Assembly: GCA_036742455.1 (NCBI GenBank)
Contig: DAINQU010000011.1
Coordinates: 1 to 64,000 of the forward strand
From: CAIKZZ01 sp036742455
GTDB lineage: Bacteria > Pseudomonadota > Gammaproteobacteria > Steroidobacterales > Steroidobacteraceae
Direction: 5' to 3'
DNA: 64,000 bases
Position numbers and translations under genes: made by a program. Position 1 is the first letter of the stretch. The number at the start of each line of letters is the position of its first letter. The notes under the pieces are model-generated. The model saw only the letters and a list, made by a program, of their open reading frames with translations, made no database searches and was not told the DNA's origin. Positions 1 to 10,718 of the stretch are shown here, piece by piece.

Positions 1-55
<55 letters not shown>

Positions 56-133
56 GGGTTCGCACACACCTGCTTAAGGTTCTCTCGACGACTAAAAGTC
101 GGCGAATGAACACCAATCAGTTTGGACTCAGCA

Positions 134-156
134 GGTAACTTGTGTGGGAACTCGCG
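134..156 (-). other. 16S precursor processing stem, 3' strand
   Basis: This 23-base stretch downstream of the 16S 3' end is the partner of the leader segment at 1843-1865. The two strands pair along all 23 positions in the transcript, with only two G-U wobbles. It corresponds to the RNase III processing stem that brackets 16S rRNA in bacterial rRNA operons. The function is inferred from position and pairing. Confidence 0.85.
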
Positions 157-178
157 AAAAGTGTCGACGCGGTTCTTT

Positions 179-1715
<1,537 letters not shown>

Positions 1716-1842
1716 TATATCTATCGAAGATAACTAAAGTCGCTTGTCCCAAGCTCCTGAACAACTGACTCTCAATCCTTTCGAATCAAGAATTACTTTG
1801 CTTGGATCTTGGTACTCGCTATTTGCGTCATATGACGCTTGA

Positions 1843-1865
1843 CGCGAGTCCCCACACAAATTACC
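1843..1865 (-). other. 16S precursor processing stem, 5' (leader) strand
   Basis: This leader segment contains the familiar TGTGTGGG-ACTC element and pairs with 134-156 over 23 positions. Just upstream in the transcript, near 1872-1887, is a boxA-like TTGTTTAAGAA, the type of element used for rRNA antitermination. Pairing is seen directly; RNase III cleavage and antitermination are inferred from known rRNA operons. Confidence 0.8.
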
Positions 1866-1947
1866 TGCTGCTTCTTAAACAACGCCCGGAGCGCGGAGGC
1901 TTCGGGAGGCGGCGTCGCTTACTCAGTAAGCGTTACCAGAGCCCGCT

Positions 1948-1975
1948 AGTATAGACGTTTTTTTGTGTCCGTCAA
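1948..1975 (-). promoter_or_regulatory. rRNA promoter P2 (sigma-70 type)
   Basis: On the minus strand a -35 box TTGACG (1970-1975) and a -10 box TATACT (1948-1953) are separated by 16 bp. A GC-rich discriminator (AGCGGGC) follows, which is typical of stringently controlled rRNA promoters. A-tracts around 1988-2010 could act as an UP element. Transcription would start near 1941, about 225 bases before the 16S 5' end. Confidence 0.85.
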
Positions 1976-2041
1976 CACCAGCTAGCCCTTTTTTTGAACT
2001 TTTTTTCGTCGACCGTTTGGTCAGCGATTCCGGTTCAGGGC

Positions 2042-2071
2042 CCCTCTCAACAAGCTTGCTCGTCGAGAGGG
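2042..2071 (-). other. Hairpin at the 5' end of the P1 rRNA leader
   Basis: A near-perfect inverted repeat of 13 bp with a four-base loop (CAAG in the transcript). Its two internal non-Watson-Crick pairs are G-U wobbles only in the minus-strand RNA. It sits exactly at the predicted start of the P1 transcript and has no following U-run, so it is not an intrinsic terminator. Confidence 0.6.
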
Positions 2072-2076
2072 CGCGC

Positions 2077-2104
2077 AGTATATCGCCCCTTTTCGAACTG
2101 TCAA
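2077..2104 (-). promoter_or_regulatory. rRNA promoter P1 (sigma-70 type)
   Basis: On the minus strand a consensus -35 TTGACA (2099-2104) and a -10 TATACT (2077-2082) lie 16 bp apart, followed by the GC-rich discriminator GCGCGCC. An A/T-rich block at 2106-2130 lies just upstream and could be an UP element. It also overlaps the T-rich DNA behind tyrS. With P2 about 130 bp downstream, this is the tandem P1/P2 layout known from E. coli rRNA operons. Confidence 0.87.
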
Positions 2105-2139
2105 ACCTCAATCAAAAAAAAGGTTTTAAGTGACTGTTT

Positions 2140-3348
2140 TTAATTCTTATTTAGTAGGTTCGCGCGCGCAAATCCGCGCTTTCCGACTTGCAACAGCAGT
2201 TGAACACCGGGCTTCAGAACGAGATCGCGATCCGAGATCTTCTGTCCGTCCACTTTTACGGCGCCCTGTTCAATCATTCGATAGCCGGCTCCCGTACCCG
2301 CGACCAATTGCACTTCTTTCAATACGTACGCGAGCTTCGCGCCCTCCGCGTCGATCAAGACGTTGAATTCATTGATTTCTTCGGGAATTTGCCCTTCACG
2401 GAACCGCGCGATGAACGCATCACGCGCTGCCTCGCCTTTGCCAGGTCCATGAAATCGATCGACCAGCTCCACGCCTAATTCGAATTTTACATCGCGGGGG
2501 TTTCGCCCTTCATTTACCGATGTTTTCAGCGCATTGACGTAGCTCATCGGCTTGAACGATAACAACTCAAAATACCGCCACATCAGCGTGTCACTGATGG
2601 ACATAATTTTCCCGAAAATGTCCTCGGGGCTTTCGGCAATACCAATGTAATTGCCGAGAGATTTCGACATTTTATTGACGCCATCGAGCCCTTCCAGCAG
2701 CGGCATGGTCAATACGACTTGCGGCTCCTGCCCGTAATTTTCCTGCAGATGCCGTCCGACCAGGAGATTGAATTTCTGGTCCGTGCCACCCAGCTCAACG
2801 TCAGCTTTGAGTGCAACGGAGTCGTAGCCCTGTACTAACGGGTACAGGAATTCATGCACGGCTATGGGTTGACCGCCTTTGTAGCGCTTCGAGAAGTCGT
2901 CGCGCTCCAGCATTCTCGCCACAGTGTATTGCGCAGCGAGGCCAATCAGGCCCGCACTACCCAACTCGGTCATCCAACGCGAGTTGAAATCAATCTTCGT
3001 TAATTCGGGATCAAGGATCTTAAAAATTTGGGTCTGATACGTGCGCGCGTTCGCTTCAATCTCATCCCGGGTCAAACGGGGGCGAGTCGTATTTTTCCCG
3101 GTTGGGTCGCCGATCATCCCGGTGAAATCACCGATCAGGAACACGACCTCGTGTCCGAGTTGCTGGAATTGGCGCATTTTGTTGATCAGCACGGTGTGCC
3201 CGAGGTGCAGGTCGGGTGCCGTCGGATCGAAGCCCGCCTTGATGCGCAGAGGCGTTCCGCGCGCGAGCTTTTTGCGGAGATCTGCCTCGAGGAGGATTTC
3301 TTGGGCCCCACGGCCCAGCTCCATCATTTGCTCTTCCACCCCTAACAT
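2140..3348 (-). CDS. tyrS: Tyrosyl-tRNA synthetase
   Basis: Charges tRNA-Tyr with tyrosine in the cytoplasm. It is a class I synthetase of 402 residues: the HIGH-type motif HLGH is at residues 48-51, KMSKS is at 226-230, and a C-terminal S4-like RNA-binding segment follows. The KMSKSLGN form fits the TyrZ-like subgroup found in Pseudomonas rather than the E. coli enzyme. I chose the start at 3348 because a GGGAG Shine-Dalgarno lies six bases upstream and family members begin close to VEEQ. Upstream in-frame codons at 3369 and beyond lack a ribosome site. It ends about 36 bases before the rRNA promoter region and runs in the same direction, so read-through into the rRNA operon is possible; a run of eight T follows the stop in the transcript. 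Confidence 0.95.
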   Translation of the reverse strand: MLGVEEQMMELGRGAQEILLEADLRKKLARGTPLRIKAGFDPTAPDLHLGHTVLINKMRQFQQLGHEVVFLIGDFTGMIGDPTGKNTTRPRLTRDEIEANARTYQTQIFKILDPELTKIDFNSRWMTELGSAGLIGLAAQYTVARMLERDDFSKRYKGGQPIAVHEFLYPLVQGYDSVALKADVELGGTDQKFNLLVGRHLQENYGQEPQVVLTMPLLEGLDGVNKMSKSLGNYIGIAESPEDIFGKIMSISDTLMWRYFELLSFKPMSYVNALKTSVNEGRNPRDVKFELGVELVDRFHGPGKGEAARDAFIARFREGQIPEEINEFNVLIDAEGAKLAYVLKEVQLVAGTGAGYRMIEQGAVKVDGQKISDRDLVLKPGVQLLLQVGKRGFARANLLNKN

Positions 3349-3556
3349 GCGCATCTCCCAATCAGTCATCGTAGGTACGCGCAATGTAGGGACGCTGTGC
3401 CCGAAGCGCAAATCGGGACCGTTGACACGGTTCTGTCGCCAGCGTTGCGCGATCCTAATGACGGGGTCACAGTCCGTCCGGCGAGGAGATGGGACGGCGT
3501 ACGCCTCGGGTCGAGAGCCGGCGATCTTCACGCAAGCGCACCCAGGTCGGAGACAT

Positions 3557-4447
3557 ATGCAGTATTTGCGAGGCAAGTGGCTTTACCTGGCGGCGGCCGT
3601 GATCGGGTATTTCGGCCTCTACGGAGCGTTGTGGCTGACGGCGACGTCAGGCGAGGAAGCGGGTGCCGGCGTTCGGCCAGCTACGAATACCCCACAAGCA
3701 TCAGGCGAATGGGTCGTCCGTCGGGGGTCCTATGGCTCTGTCGCTCGGCAAATTGACGGCCTTCAAACTCAGTGGGAGTCCATCTGCGGCCGCAGCACAC
3801 TGGTGCCGCGGGCGGATGACGCGATTCGCGTCGCGATTCATGCGGGAACTGTTGTCGCCGTCGATTGGCGCTCGCGCAGCGGGCGCTGCCGGGCCGTGCG
3901 ATACGTCGCGCCGGACGGACGGGTCGGGTTTTACACGCCCGACGGTCATCTCGCCCGGCCGGTCTTCCTCGAGTCCCCGATCGCGGCAGCGAAAATCAGT
4001 TCGAGCTTCGGGCGGCGTATCGACCCTTGGTGGCAACGGGTGTCCGCGCACAGCGGGGTGGACTACGCGGCGCCGGTGGGCACGCCAATACACGCCATCG
4101 GCGACGGCCGAGTGGTTGCTCTCGGGGCGCAAGGGACCTATGGAAACATGCTCCGGTTGGCGCACGGCGAGCATGTGGAATCATTGTATGGACATATGGC
4201 GTCCTATGCTCCGGGGCTTCGGGTAGGCCAACCCGTCCGACAAGGCGACGTTATCGGATATGTCGGACAGTCCGGGTTGGCCACCGGTCCCCACCTGCAT
4301 TTCGAGTTCCGTATCGGTAGCCGTCAGGTGGATCCCTCCACCGTCGGCGCTTTCGTGACGGACCGGATTCCTGAGAACGCTCGGCCCGATTTCGAGCAAA
4401 AAGCCTCGGCGGCCTGGTCCATTCTGGACAGCGGGATCGCGCGATAG
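3557..4447 (+). CDS. M23 family metallopeptidase, membrane-anchored
   Basis: A probable peptidoglycan endopeptidase of 296 residues. An N-terminal hydrophobic segment (about residues 8-26) anchors it or acts as a signal, and a LytM/M23 domain fills the C-terminal half. Zinc ligands are visible in HSGVD (H165, D169) and in HLH (H246, H248). It is divergent from tyrS; the same M23-tyrS pairing next to an rRNA operon occurs in Pseudomonas. The start at 3557 is supported by a GGAG four to five bases upstream; longer in-frame extensions run antisense through tyrS and are unlikely. Cutting of peptide cross-links is inferred from the family. Confidence 0.9.
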   Translation: MQYLRGKWLYLAAAVIGYFGLYGALWLTATSGEEAGAGVRPATNTPQASGEWVVRRGSYGSVARQIDGLQTQWESICGRSTLVPRADDAIRVAIHAGTVVAVDWRSRSGRCRAVRYVAPDGRVGFYTPDGHLARPVFLESPIAAAKISSSFGRRIDPWWQRVSAHSGVDYAAPVGTPIHAIGDGRVVALGAQGTYGNMLRLAHGEHVESLYGHMASYAPGLRVGQPVRQGDVIGYVGQSGLATGPHLHFEFRIGSRQVDPSTVGAFVTDRIPENARPDFEQKASAAWSILDSGIAR

Positions 4448-4536
4448 CCGCCAAGCGCCCCCTCGCCGCACGTGTAACACAGCCATCTCGCGACCCGTGG
4501 TAGGTTGATGACATCGATAGTCAACACAGACAGCCC

Positions 4537-6603
4537 ATGGAATCGCCGAACTTTCGCGCCCCGGAAAATTTCATTAACCGGGAACTCTCCTTCCTTGAGT
4601 TCAACCAACGAGTCCTTGATCTGGCGCAAGACCCAGCGGTCCCTCTCCTCGAGCGGCTGCGGTTTTTGACCATCAGTTCGGCTAATTTGGATGAGTTTTT
4701 CGAAATTCGCGTTGCTACGCTGTACGAACGTCGGGAGGGCGGCTCGACGAGCGTAGGCTTGGACGGGCGCTCCGTGGGCGAACAAATTGATGCGATCCAC
4801 GCTCGGACGCGACGCCTCGTCGATGAGCAGTACCGGACGCTCAATGACGTGCTAACCCCGGAACTGTTAGCCGCCGGCATCGATCTGACCTACCACCCGG
4901 ATCTGACGGCAGCGGAAGAACGCGCGCTTGAGCAGCACTTTCAACTCAATGTAGAACCCGTACTCTCCCCGCTCGCCTTAGATCCGGCGCGCCCATTCCC
5001 ACGCATCCAAAATAAGAGCCTCAATTTCATCGTGCGCCTCGAGGGTACGGATGCGTTCGGCCGCGACACCAACTTGGCGATCGTGCAGGTGCCCCGTTCC
5101 TTGCCTCGGGTGATCCCGATGCCCGGCCGACAAACGGCGGGCCTCATGCGCTTAGCCTACCTGTCTGCCGTAATTCAACGATTCGCAGGCCACTTATTCG
5201 AAGGGATGGCCGTCAAAGGATGTTGGCAGTTCCGGGTCACTCGAAACAGCGATCTGTTTGTCGACGAAGAAGAAGTCGACGACCTTCGGCGAGCGATCGA
5301 GGGCGAATTGGCCGATCGACGCTACGGCGATGCCGTGCGATTGGAAACGGCGCACGACTGCCCACCCGAATTGACTGCATTCTTGTTGGAACAGTTTGGC
5401 CTATCCTCGGCCGATCATTACCGCCTGCCCGGCCCCGTCAATCTGAATCGACTCGCATCAGTCTATGACCTTGCCGATCGGCCAGATCTGAAGTTTCCCA
5501 ACTACACGCCGGGCTCGCCGGCCCGCTTTGCGGATGGCGACGTGTTCGCGGCGATCCGAGAAAATGACGTGATGGTTCATCATCCGTTTCAGTCGTTTGC
5601 GCCGGTGATGGACTTTTTGAGGAGAGCGGCAAAGGACCCAGCGGTCCTCGCGATCAAGCAGACACTGTACCGCTCGGGCTCCGACTCGGCCGTCGTGGAT
5701 GCGCTCGTGGAAGCCGCTCGAAACGGAAAAGACGTCACGGTCATCGTGGAGTTGATGGCACGATTTGATGAGGCCGCCAATCTGGAGCTCGCTAGCCGCC
5801 TTCAAGAAGCAGGCGCGCACGTTGTCTATGGTGTCGTGGGGTACAAGACTCACGCCAAGATGATTCTGGTGGTGCGGCGCGAAGAAGGTGTGCTGCGGCG
5901 GTACTGCCATATCGGGACAGGCAACTACCACGCTAAAACTGCGCGGGCGTACACCGACTATGGTCTATTTACCGCCAATGCGTCCATTGGGCAGGACATG
6001 CACGAACTCTTCCTGCAGTTAACCAGCCTGACGCGCACACCCAAGTTGCGAAAGTTGCTGCAGTCGCCCTTCACGTTGCACGACACGCTGATGGACTCCA
6101 TCGCTGCAGAAACCGCCGAGGCTCGGGCAGGCCGACCCGCCCGAATTATCGCGAAAATGAACTCGCTGATTGAGCCGCGGATTATTGCTGCGCTGTACGA
6201 AGCATCCAGCGCAGGGGTTGAAATCGACCTGATCATCCGCGGCATCTGCGCGCTGCGACCCAGCGTACCCGGCGTTTCAGAAAACATCCGCGTGCGCAGT
6301 ATCGTTGGTCGATTCCTTGAGCATTCCCGCGTCTACTATTTCCTTAATAAGGGCAAGCACAAGGTCTGGTGCTCCAGCGCGGACTGGATGGAGCGCAATT
6401 TCTTCCGTCGAGTCGAAGTTGCCGTACCGATCGAACGCGCCAAACTGCGCGATCGAATCATTGGGGATCTGGAGTCGTGGCTGTCCGACAATACGAACGC
6501 TTGGATTTTGCAATCGGACGGCACGTATCGTCGCGTGACGACCAACGACGAGAAACCTTACTCGGCGCAGCAAGCGCTCTTGGCTCGATACGCCGAAGGC
6601 TAG
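4537..6603 (+). CDS. ppk1: Polyphosphate kinase 1
   Basis: Makes inorganic polyphosphate reversibly from ATP. At 688 residues it has the same length as E. coli Ppk. The N-terminal domain opens with NRELSFLEFNQRVLDLA. The catalytic half carries the autophosphorylated histidine in KTHAK (H439, matching E. coli H435) and a second conserved histidine in FLEHSR (H596, matching H592). The gene converges tail to tail with ppx, with three bases between the stops. Synthesis and breakdown of polyphosphate are thus encoded side by side but on opposite strands, so they are not in one transcript as they are in E. coli. No strong Shine-Dalgarno precedes the ATG. Confidence 0.97.
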   Translation: MESPNFRAPENFINRELSFLEFNQRVLDLAQDPAVPLLERLRFLTISSANLDEFFEIRVATLYERREGGSTSVGLDGRSVGEQIDAIHARTRRLVDEQYRTLNDVLTPELLAAGIDLTYHPDLTAAEERALEQHFQLNVEPVLSPLALDPARPFPRIQNKSLNFIVRLEGTDAFGRDTNLAIVQVPRSLPRVIPMPGRQTAGLMRLAYLSAVIQRFAGHLFEGMAVKGCWQFRVTRNSDLFVDEEEVDDLRRAIEGELADRRYGDAVRLETAHDCPPELTAFLLEQFGLSSADHYRLPGPVNLNRLASVYDLADRPDLKFPNYTPGSPARFADGDVFAAIRENDVMVHHPFQSFAPVMDFLRRAAKDPAVLAIKQTLYRSGSDSAVVDALVEAARNGKDVTVIVELMARFDEAANLELASRLQEAGAHVVYGVVGYKTHAKMILVVRREEGVLRRYCHIGTGNYHAKTARAYTDYGLFTANASIGQDMHELFLQLTSLTRTPKLRKLLQSPFTLHDTLMDSIAAETAEARAGRPARIIAKMNSLIEPRIIAALYEASSAGVEIDLIIRGICALRPSVPGVSENIRVRSIVGRFLEHSRVYYFLNKGKHKVWCSSADWMERNFFRRVEVAVPIERAKLRDRIIGDLESWLSDNTNAWILQSDGTYRRVTTNDEKPYSAQQALLARYAEG

Positions 6604-6606
6604 AGA

Positions 6607-8112
6607 CTAGGCTGCGGTCAGGCGAATGCCGGCCGCAGCGAGGTACTCGGTTTCGAGCGCGAGATCCGCTCGAGTGAGCGGATGCGAGGCGAGCCATCCG
6701 CGCGGGAATCGGATGTCGAGGGAACGTGCCTTTGCCGTTAACCGCATGGGTGGCAGTGGCGCGCGACTCCGCCCTCGATGCAGGAGCACCGAAAGACGCA
6801 GCAGCAGCGTTAGATGCAGCGCTCTGAGGTGCCAAGGCGGCACGAGTTCATCGGCCTTATCGAGTATCAATTTGCGTCGATGTGCCCCCACCAAGCAGGC
6901 CAATAAGCCCTGCTCCTCGCGAGGGAAACCAGGCATTTCCGCATGTGCGAGCAAATACGCGGCATGCTTGTGATGGCCTGAGTGGGAGATATCGAGCCCG
7001 ATCTCATGCAAGCGAGACGCCCAGCGTAGAACTTGTTCAGCGAGAGGATCATCCAAATCCCACGCTGCAGACACTTGGGCGAGACAGGCGATCGCCGTTT
7101 GCTCAACGCGCGCGGCTTGTTCTGTATCGGTATGGAATCGAGCGGCCATGGAACGCACACTGCGTTCGCGCGCATCGTCTTCGGGTCGCAGGCGACCTAA
7201 CATGTCGTACAGAAGGCCTTCGCGCAACGCCCCGTCGGCGACCTTCATCTCCGTGATCCCCAGCGTATCGAAGACGGCGGTCATAATGGCTAAACCGCCC
7301 GGAAACACGGGCCAGCGTTCCGCATCAACGGACAGCAATCCCGAACGCCGCACGTTCCCGGCAGCGATCAATCGATCGGCCAATTCGCGCAGCCCGTCGC
7401 GGGTGATCAAACTGTTGGAAGGGTTAATTTCGCGGAGCGCCTCACCGATGGCGCGTGCCGTCCCACTGGACCCGATCGCGTGCTCCCACCCGATCGCCCG
7501 AAAGGGTATCTGTAGCGGCTCAAGCTCGACGGCGCAATCAACGACCGCGTTCTGAAAGCGGCGAGCGGCAATGCGGCCATCCGGAAAGTGACGCGCGCTG
7601 ACCGCGACGCACCCCATATAGAGGCTCTCTAAAATTCGATGATCATGACCATCGCCGATAATACATTCGGTGCTGCCGCCACCAATATCCACCACAAAGT
7701 GGCGTCCTGACTCCAGCGATGTGGTCTGAACGACGCCTTGATAGATCAATCGCGCTTCTTCGATACCCGAGATAATCTCTATCGGGTGCCCTAACGCATC
7801 GCGAGCTCGCTCGAAGAAACCCGCTTTATGGCGCGCTTTGCGCAACGTATTCGTTCCAACGACCCGTACCGAATCGGCACGCATGTCGCGTAAGCGCTGC
7901 CCGAAACGGGCCAACGCTCGTAGCGCACGATCCGTGGCTTCTTTCGACAAACGGCCGTTCTCATCAAGGCCGGCTGCCAAACGAACCATCTCTCGCAAAC
8001 GATCCACAATCGTCAGTTGGCCATGCGCATAGCGCGCGACCACCATATGAAAGCTGTTTGACCCGAGATCGACCGCTGCCAATACGTCAGGGACGCGAGG
8101 TTGATTCGGCAT
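6607..8112 (-). CDS. ppx: Exopolyphosphatase / GppA-family phosphatase
   Basis: Removes terminal phosphates from polyphosphate, or converts pppGpp to ppGpp; the two activities cannot be told apart from sequence alone. The 501-residue protein has the actin-like ATPase fold motifs DLGSNSFHMVV near the N-terminus and DIGGGSTE near residue 145. The C-terminal part has the HD-like helical region (RLHEIGLDISHSGHHKHAAYL). Its place opposite ppk1 favours Ppx. It lies 15 bases downstream of erpA on the same strand, so the two may share a transcript. Confidence 0.93.
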   Translation of the reverse strand: MPNQPRVPDVLAAVDLGSNSFHMVVARYAHGQLTIVDRLREMVRLAAGLDENGRLSKEATDRALRALARFGQRLRDMRADSVRVVGTNTLRKARHKAGFFERARDALGHPIEIISGIEEARLIYQGVVQTTSLESGRHFVVDIGGGSTECIIGDGHDHRILESLYMGCVAVSARHFPDGRIAARRFQNAVVDCAVELEPLQIPFRAIGWEHAIGSSGTARAIGEALREINPSNSLITRDGLRELADRLIAAGNVRRSGLLSVDAERWPVFPGGLAIMTAVFDTLGITEMKVADGALREGLLYDMLGRLRPEDDARERSVRSMAARFHTDTEQAARVEQTAIACLAQVSAAWDLDDPLAEQVLRWASRLHEIGLDISHSGHHKHAAYLLAHAEMPGFPREEQGLLACLVGAHRRKLILDKADELVPPWHLRALHLTLLLRLSVLLHRGRSRAPLPPMRLTAKARSLDIRFPRGWLASHPLTRADLALETEYLAAAGIRLTAA

Positions 8113-8127
8113 TTTTCTACGCTACTG

Positions 8128-8493
8128 CTAGGCGGCGAACGAGGAGCCACAACCACACGTTGTTTTGGCATTCGGGTTCCGAATGACGAATTGGGCGCCC
8201 TCGAGGCCCTCGCGATAGTCAATTTCGGCGTTCACGAGGTACTGGAAGCTCATCGGATCGATGAGCAGGGTCACGCCCTGATTTTCAACCGTCATATCAC
8301 CGTCTTCCACGGCTTCATCAAAGGTGAATCCATACTGAAAGCCGGAGCAACCGCCACCTTGGACGTAGACGCGCAATTTGAGCGCCGGATTGCCCTCCTC
8401 GCGGATGAGCTCAGCAACTTTTGATGCCGCAGCGTCCGTAAATACGAGCGGCAACGGCGGGACATCGTTGGCGACAATGGACAAATCAGTCAT
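8128..8493 (-). CDS. erpA: Iron-sulfur cluster insertion protein ErpA
   Basis: An A-type carrier that delivers Fe-S clusters to target apoproteins. At 121 residues it is the normal size and has the three cluster-binding cysteines: one in GGGCSGF and two in TTCGCGSS at the C-terminus. The C-terminal spacing and overall sequence fit ErpA better than IscA or SufA, but that assignment is by pattern only. It is transcribed divergently from the EamA transporter, with about 110 bases between them. Confidence 0.93.
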   Translation of the reverse strand: MTDLSIVANDVPPLPLVFTDAAASKVAELIREEGNPALKLRVYVQGGGCSGFQYGFTFDEAVEDGDMTVENQGVTLLIDPMSFQYLVNAEIDYREGLEGAQFVIRNPNAKTTCGCGSSFAA

Positions 8494-8604
8494 AGCGGCA
8501 TACCAATCAATAACTTAGGTAAATTCTAACGGATTCGCCGGGGCGATCAAAAGCACGATTCTGACATGTAACCGCGGTAGCCCGGCGTCTCTTCTTCCTC
8601 CATC

Positions 8605-9543
8605 ATGAGGGCGATGGACGCTTCTCACAACCTTCCTCGCTCAACGGCCGTTTGTGTCACTTTAGTGTCAGCCGCGCTGTTCGGAATGGCGACCCCTGCC
8701 GTGAAGCTGTTTATGGGTGGAGTTGAGCCTCAATTGGCTGCAGGAACGCTCTACGTCGGGATGGGGGTTGGTCTTGCGGGCGCCTATCTCCTAGAAGGTG
8801 CTCCGAACCCGCGGATTGAGCGCAGTGAATACGGATGGTTGGCCGTGTCTCTGCTCTGTGGCGGCTTGCTGGCGCCCTGGTTCATTTTTTGGGGACTGGC
8901 TCACGCCACGGCAACGACCACCTCACTGCTCGCCAATACGGAAGTGGTCTTTTCGACCTTACTCGCGCGATTCCTATTCGGAGAGCGCTACTCGGGACGT
9001 CTTTTTGTAGGTGTCGCGCTGATCCTCGCCGGCACGGTGGTGCTCAGCGGGTTGGGAAACGGGCCGATAGACCTCCTGCCGGCTCTGGCGATCGTCGTCG
9101 CTTGCGGATTCTGGGGATTGGATAACAACGCGGTGCGAAAAATTGCCCACGCGAACGCGAGTTTCATCGGCGCGACCAAGGGACTGGTCGCGGGATTTTC
9201 GAACGTAGCACTCGCATTCGCGTGTGGTGCCCACGTCCATGCAGTGCGGCCGCTGATCAGTATCGGCATCGTCGGGATTGTCTGCTACGGACTCAGTTTT
9301 GGACTCTACGTTCAAGGACTGCGTGTGCTGGGTGCGGCCCGAACCAGTGCCTACTACGGTACGGCCCCGTTCGCGGGTGCCGTGACCGCCCTCCTTTTGC
9401 TTCAGGAGCCGGCGAGCCCACGACTGGGTATCGCAGCGGCACTGATGGCGGGCGGCATCTGGTTGCACCTTTCAGAGCCTCACGCGCCGGTGGGCCCACA
9501 CCTCCTCGCGGGCCCAGAGACGGACGAGCCGGCTCCCACATGA
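8605..9543 (+). CDS. EamA/DMT-family inner-membrane transporter
   Basis: A drug/metabolite-transporter superfamily protein of 312 residues with about ten hydrophobic segments arranged as two EamA repeats. The first repeat covers roughly residues 15-145 and the second 155-290. The substrate cannot be told from sequence. The start could also be the ATG three codons later (8614); neither has a clear ribosome site. It is followed after 59 bases by hemJ on the same strand. Confidence 0.85.
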   Translation: MRAMDASHNLPRSTAVCVTLVSAALFGMATPAVKLFMGGVEPQLAAGTLYVGMGVGLAGAYLLEGAPNPRIERSEYGWLAVSLLCGGLLAPWFIFWGLAHATATTTSLLANTEVVFSTLLARFLFGERYSGRLFVGVALILAGTVVLSGLGNGPIDLLPALAIVVACGFWGLDNNAVRKIAHANASFIGATKGLVAGFSNVALAFACGAHVHAVRPLISIGIVGIVCYGLSFGLYVQGLRVLGAARTSAYYGTAPFAGAVTALLLLQEPASPRLGIAAALMAGGIWLHLSEPHAPVGPHLLAGPETDEPAPT

Positions 9544-9602
9544 GGTTCGCGCGGCTGGCAGCGCACGGTACACTGACGCCTTCGTCGTCCACGGAGTGAA
9601 GC

Positions 9603-10028
9603 GTGCTTTACCTTTGGTTGAAGGCCTTCCACGTCATTTTCGTGGTGGCCTGGTTTGCAGGACTCTTCTATCTGCCGCGCCTTTTTGTGTACCACTGCGA
9701 CGCCAACAGTGGCGCCGAGGACGCTCGGTTCAAGGTCATGGAGCGTAAGCTCTACAAATTCACAGTCCTGAATACCGTCATCGCCATTGGCTGCGGGCTC
9801 GGCCTGCTGGCGTTAGCACCGCATTGGCTGACGCAGCATTGGCTGCAGCTGAAACTGGCGCTCGTCGCCGCTCTCGTGGGGTTTCAGTGGTGGTGTTGGC
9901 GCGTGGTCGTGGCTTTCCGCGAGGGGCGGAATCGTCATACCGACCGCTGGTATCGCTGGTTCAACGAGATACCCACACTGCTTCTTTTTAGCATCGTGAT
10001 ACTCGTCATACTCAAGCCGAACATCTAA
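9603..10028 (+). CDS. hemJ: HemJ-type protoporphyrinogen oxidase (UPF0093)
   Basis: An inner-membrane protein of 141 residues with four hydrophobic helices and the family opening LYLWLKAFHVIFVVAWFAGL. It also keeps the RLFVYH and KLYKF segments and a hydrophobic C-terminus. HemJ oxidises protoporphyrinogen IX in haem synthesis and replaces HemG or HemY in many proteobacteria. The GTG start is backed by a GGAG six bases upstream. Its stop overlaps the convergent rppH stop by four bases. Confidence 0.92.
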   Translation: MLYLWLKAFHVIFVVAWFAGLFYLPRLFVYHCDANSGAEDARFKVMERKLYKFTVLNTVIAIGCGLGLLALAPHWLTQHWLQLKLALVAALVGFQWWCWRVVVAFREGRNRHTDRWYRWFNEIPTLLLFSIVILVILKPNI

Positions 10029-10597
10029 ACCAACCCGTCACCTTCCGGCTCATCCAGCACCGGTTCGCTCTGCGGATCAAACCACCATTGCGGATAGGGA
10101 GGCAATCCAGCCGGGAAAGCCATAGTGCCGAGTTCGTGCAAGGCTGACTTGTAGACGTCGCGCTTGAAATACACCACCTCGCGAACGGGTTCCCAGTAGT
10201 CCGCCCAGCGAAATTCTTCGAATTCCGGCGGCTCGTTGGTCGCATCAAAGCGGATACGCGCGTCGTCGCCGAGAAATCTCAGCAAGGCCCAACGCTGTTT
10301 CTGGCCGACACAGCGAGGAATACTGCTCCGACGGACGTACTGACGGGGTAGGCGGTATCGCAGCCATCCTTGCGTCTCGCCGACCAGTTGGACGTCGGCC
10401 GCGGTGAGCCCCGTCTCCTCTTCCAGTTCTCGGTACAGGGCATCGCGGAACGGCTCACTGCGTTGAATGCCCCCTTGCGGGAACTGCCAGCCCTTCCCGC
10501 CGCTACGACCGCCCAAAAAAACGCGGCCGTCATCCCGCATCAGTACGATGCCTACGTTTGCTCGAAAACCTTCATCGTCTATCCAGTCAGCCATCAT
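10025..10597 (-). CDS. rppH: RNA pyrophosphohydrolase
   Basis: Removes pyrophosphate from the 5' end of mRNA and so starts RNase E-dependent decay. The 190-residue protein has an intact Nudix box (GGIQRSEPFRDALYRELEEE, continuing TGL). The N-terminal GFRANVGIVL and the later EFRWADYWEPV segment are also typical of RppH. The first two codons are both ATG; the second gives MADWID and is equally possible. The protein is slightly longer than the E. coli enzyme at its C-terminus. Confidence 0.93.
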   Translation of the reverse strand: MMADWIDDEGFRANVGIVLMRDDGRVFLGGRSGGKGWQFPQGGIQRSEPFRDALYRELEEETGLTAADVQLVGETQGWLRYRLPRQYVRRSSIPRCVGQKQRWALLRFLGDDARIRFDATNEPPEFEEFRWADYWEPVREVVYFKRDVYKSALHELGTMAFPAGLPPYPQWWFDPQSEPVLDEPEGDGLV

Positions 10598-10718
10598 TCC
10601 TCCGGCATCTCCCCGATTCTTTCACAGGTCGCTCCTAGGACCAAACCCATCTGATCAAGTGCACACGACCGTCGATCCGGGGTAGTCTCAGCGACCCATC
10701 CCTGACTGCGGTCACTTT

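Noticed and set aside
3041..3556. N-terminal extension of the M23 peptidase
   Set aside because: It is antisense to tyrS; the start at 3557 has a ribosome site and gives a proper membrane segment.
3369..3576. N-terminal extension of tyrS
   Set aside because: It lies upstream of a better start with a Shine-Dalgarno, is not typical of the family, and would run into the divergent M23 gene.
10598..10718. A second cobalamin riboswitch before btuC
   Set aside because: Only about 120 bases are available and none of the aptamer core motifs is present.
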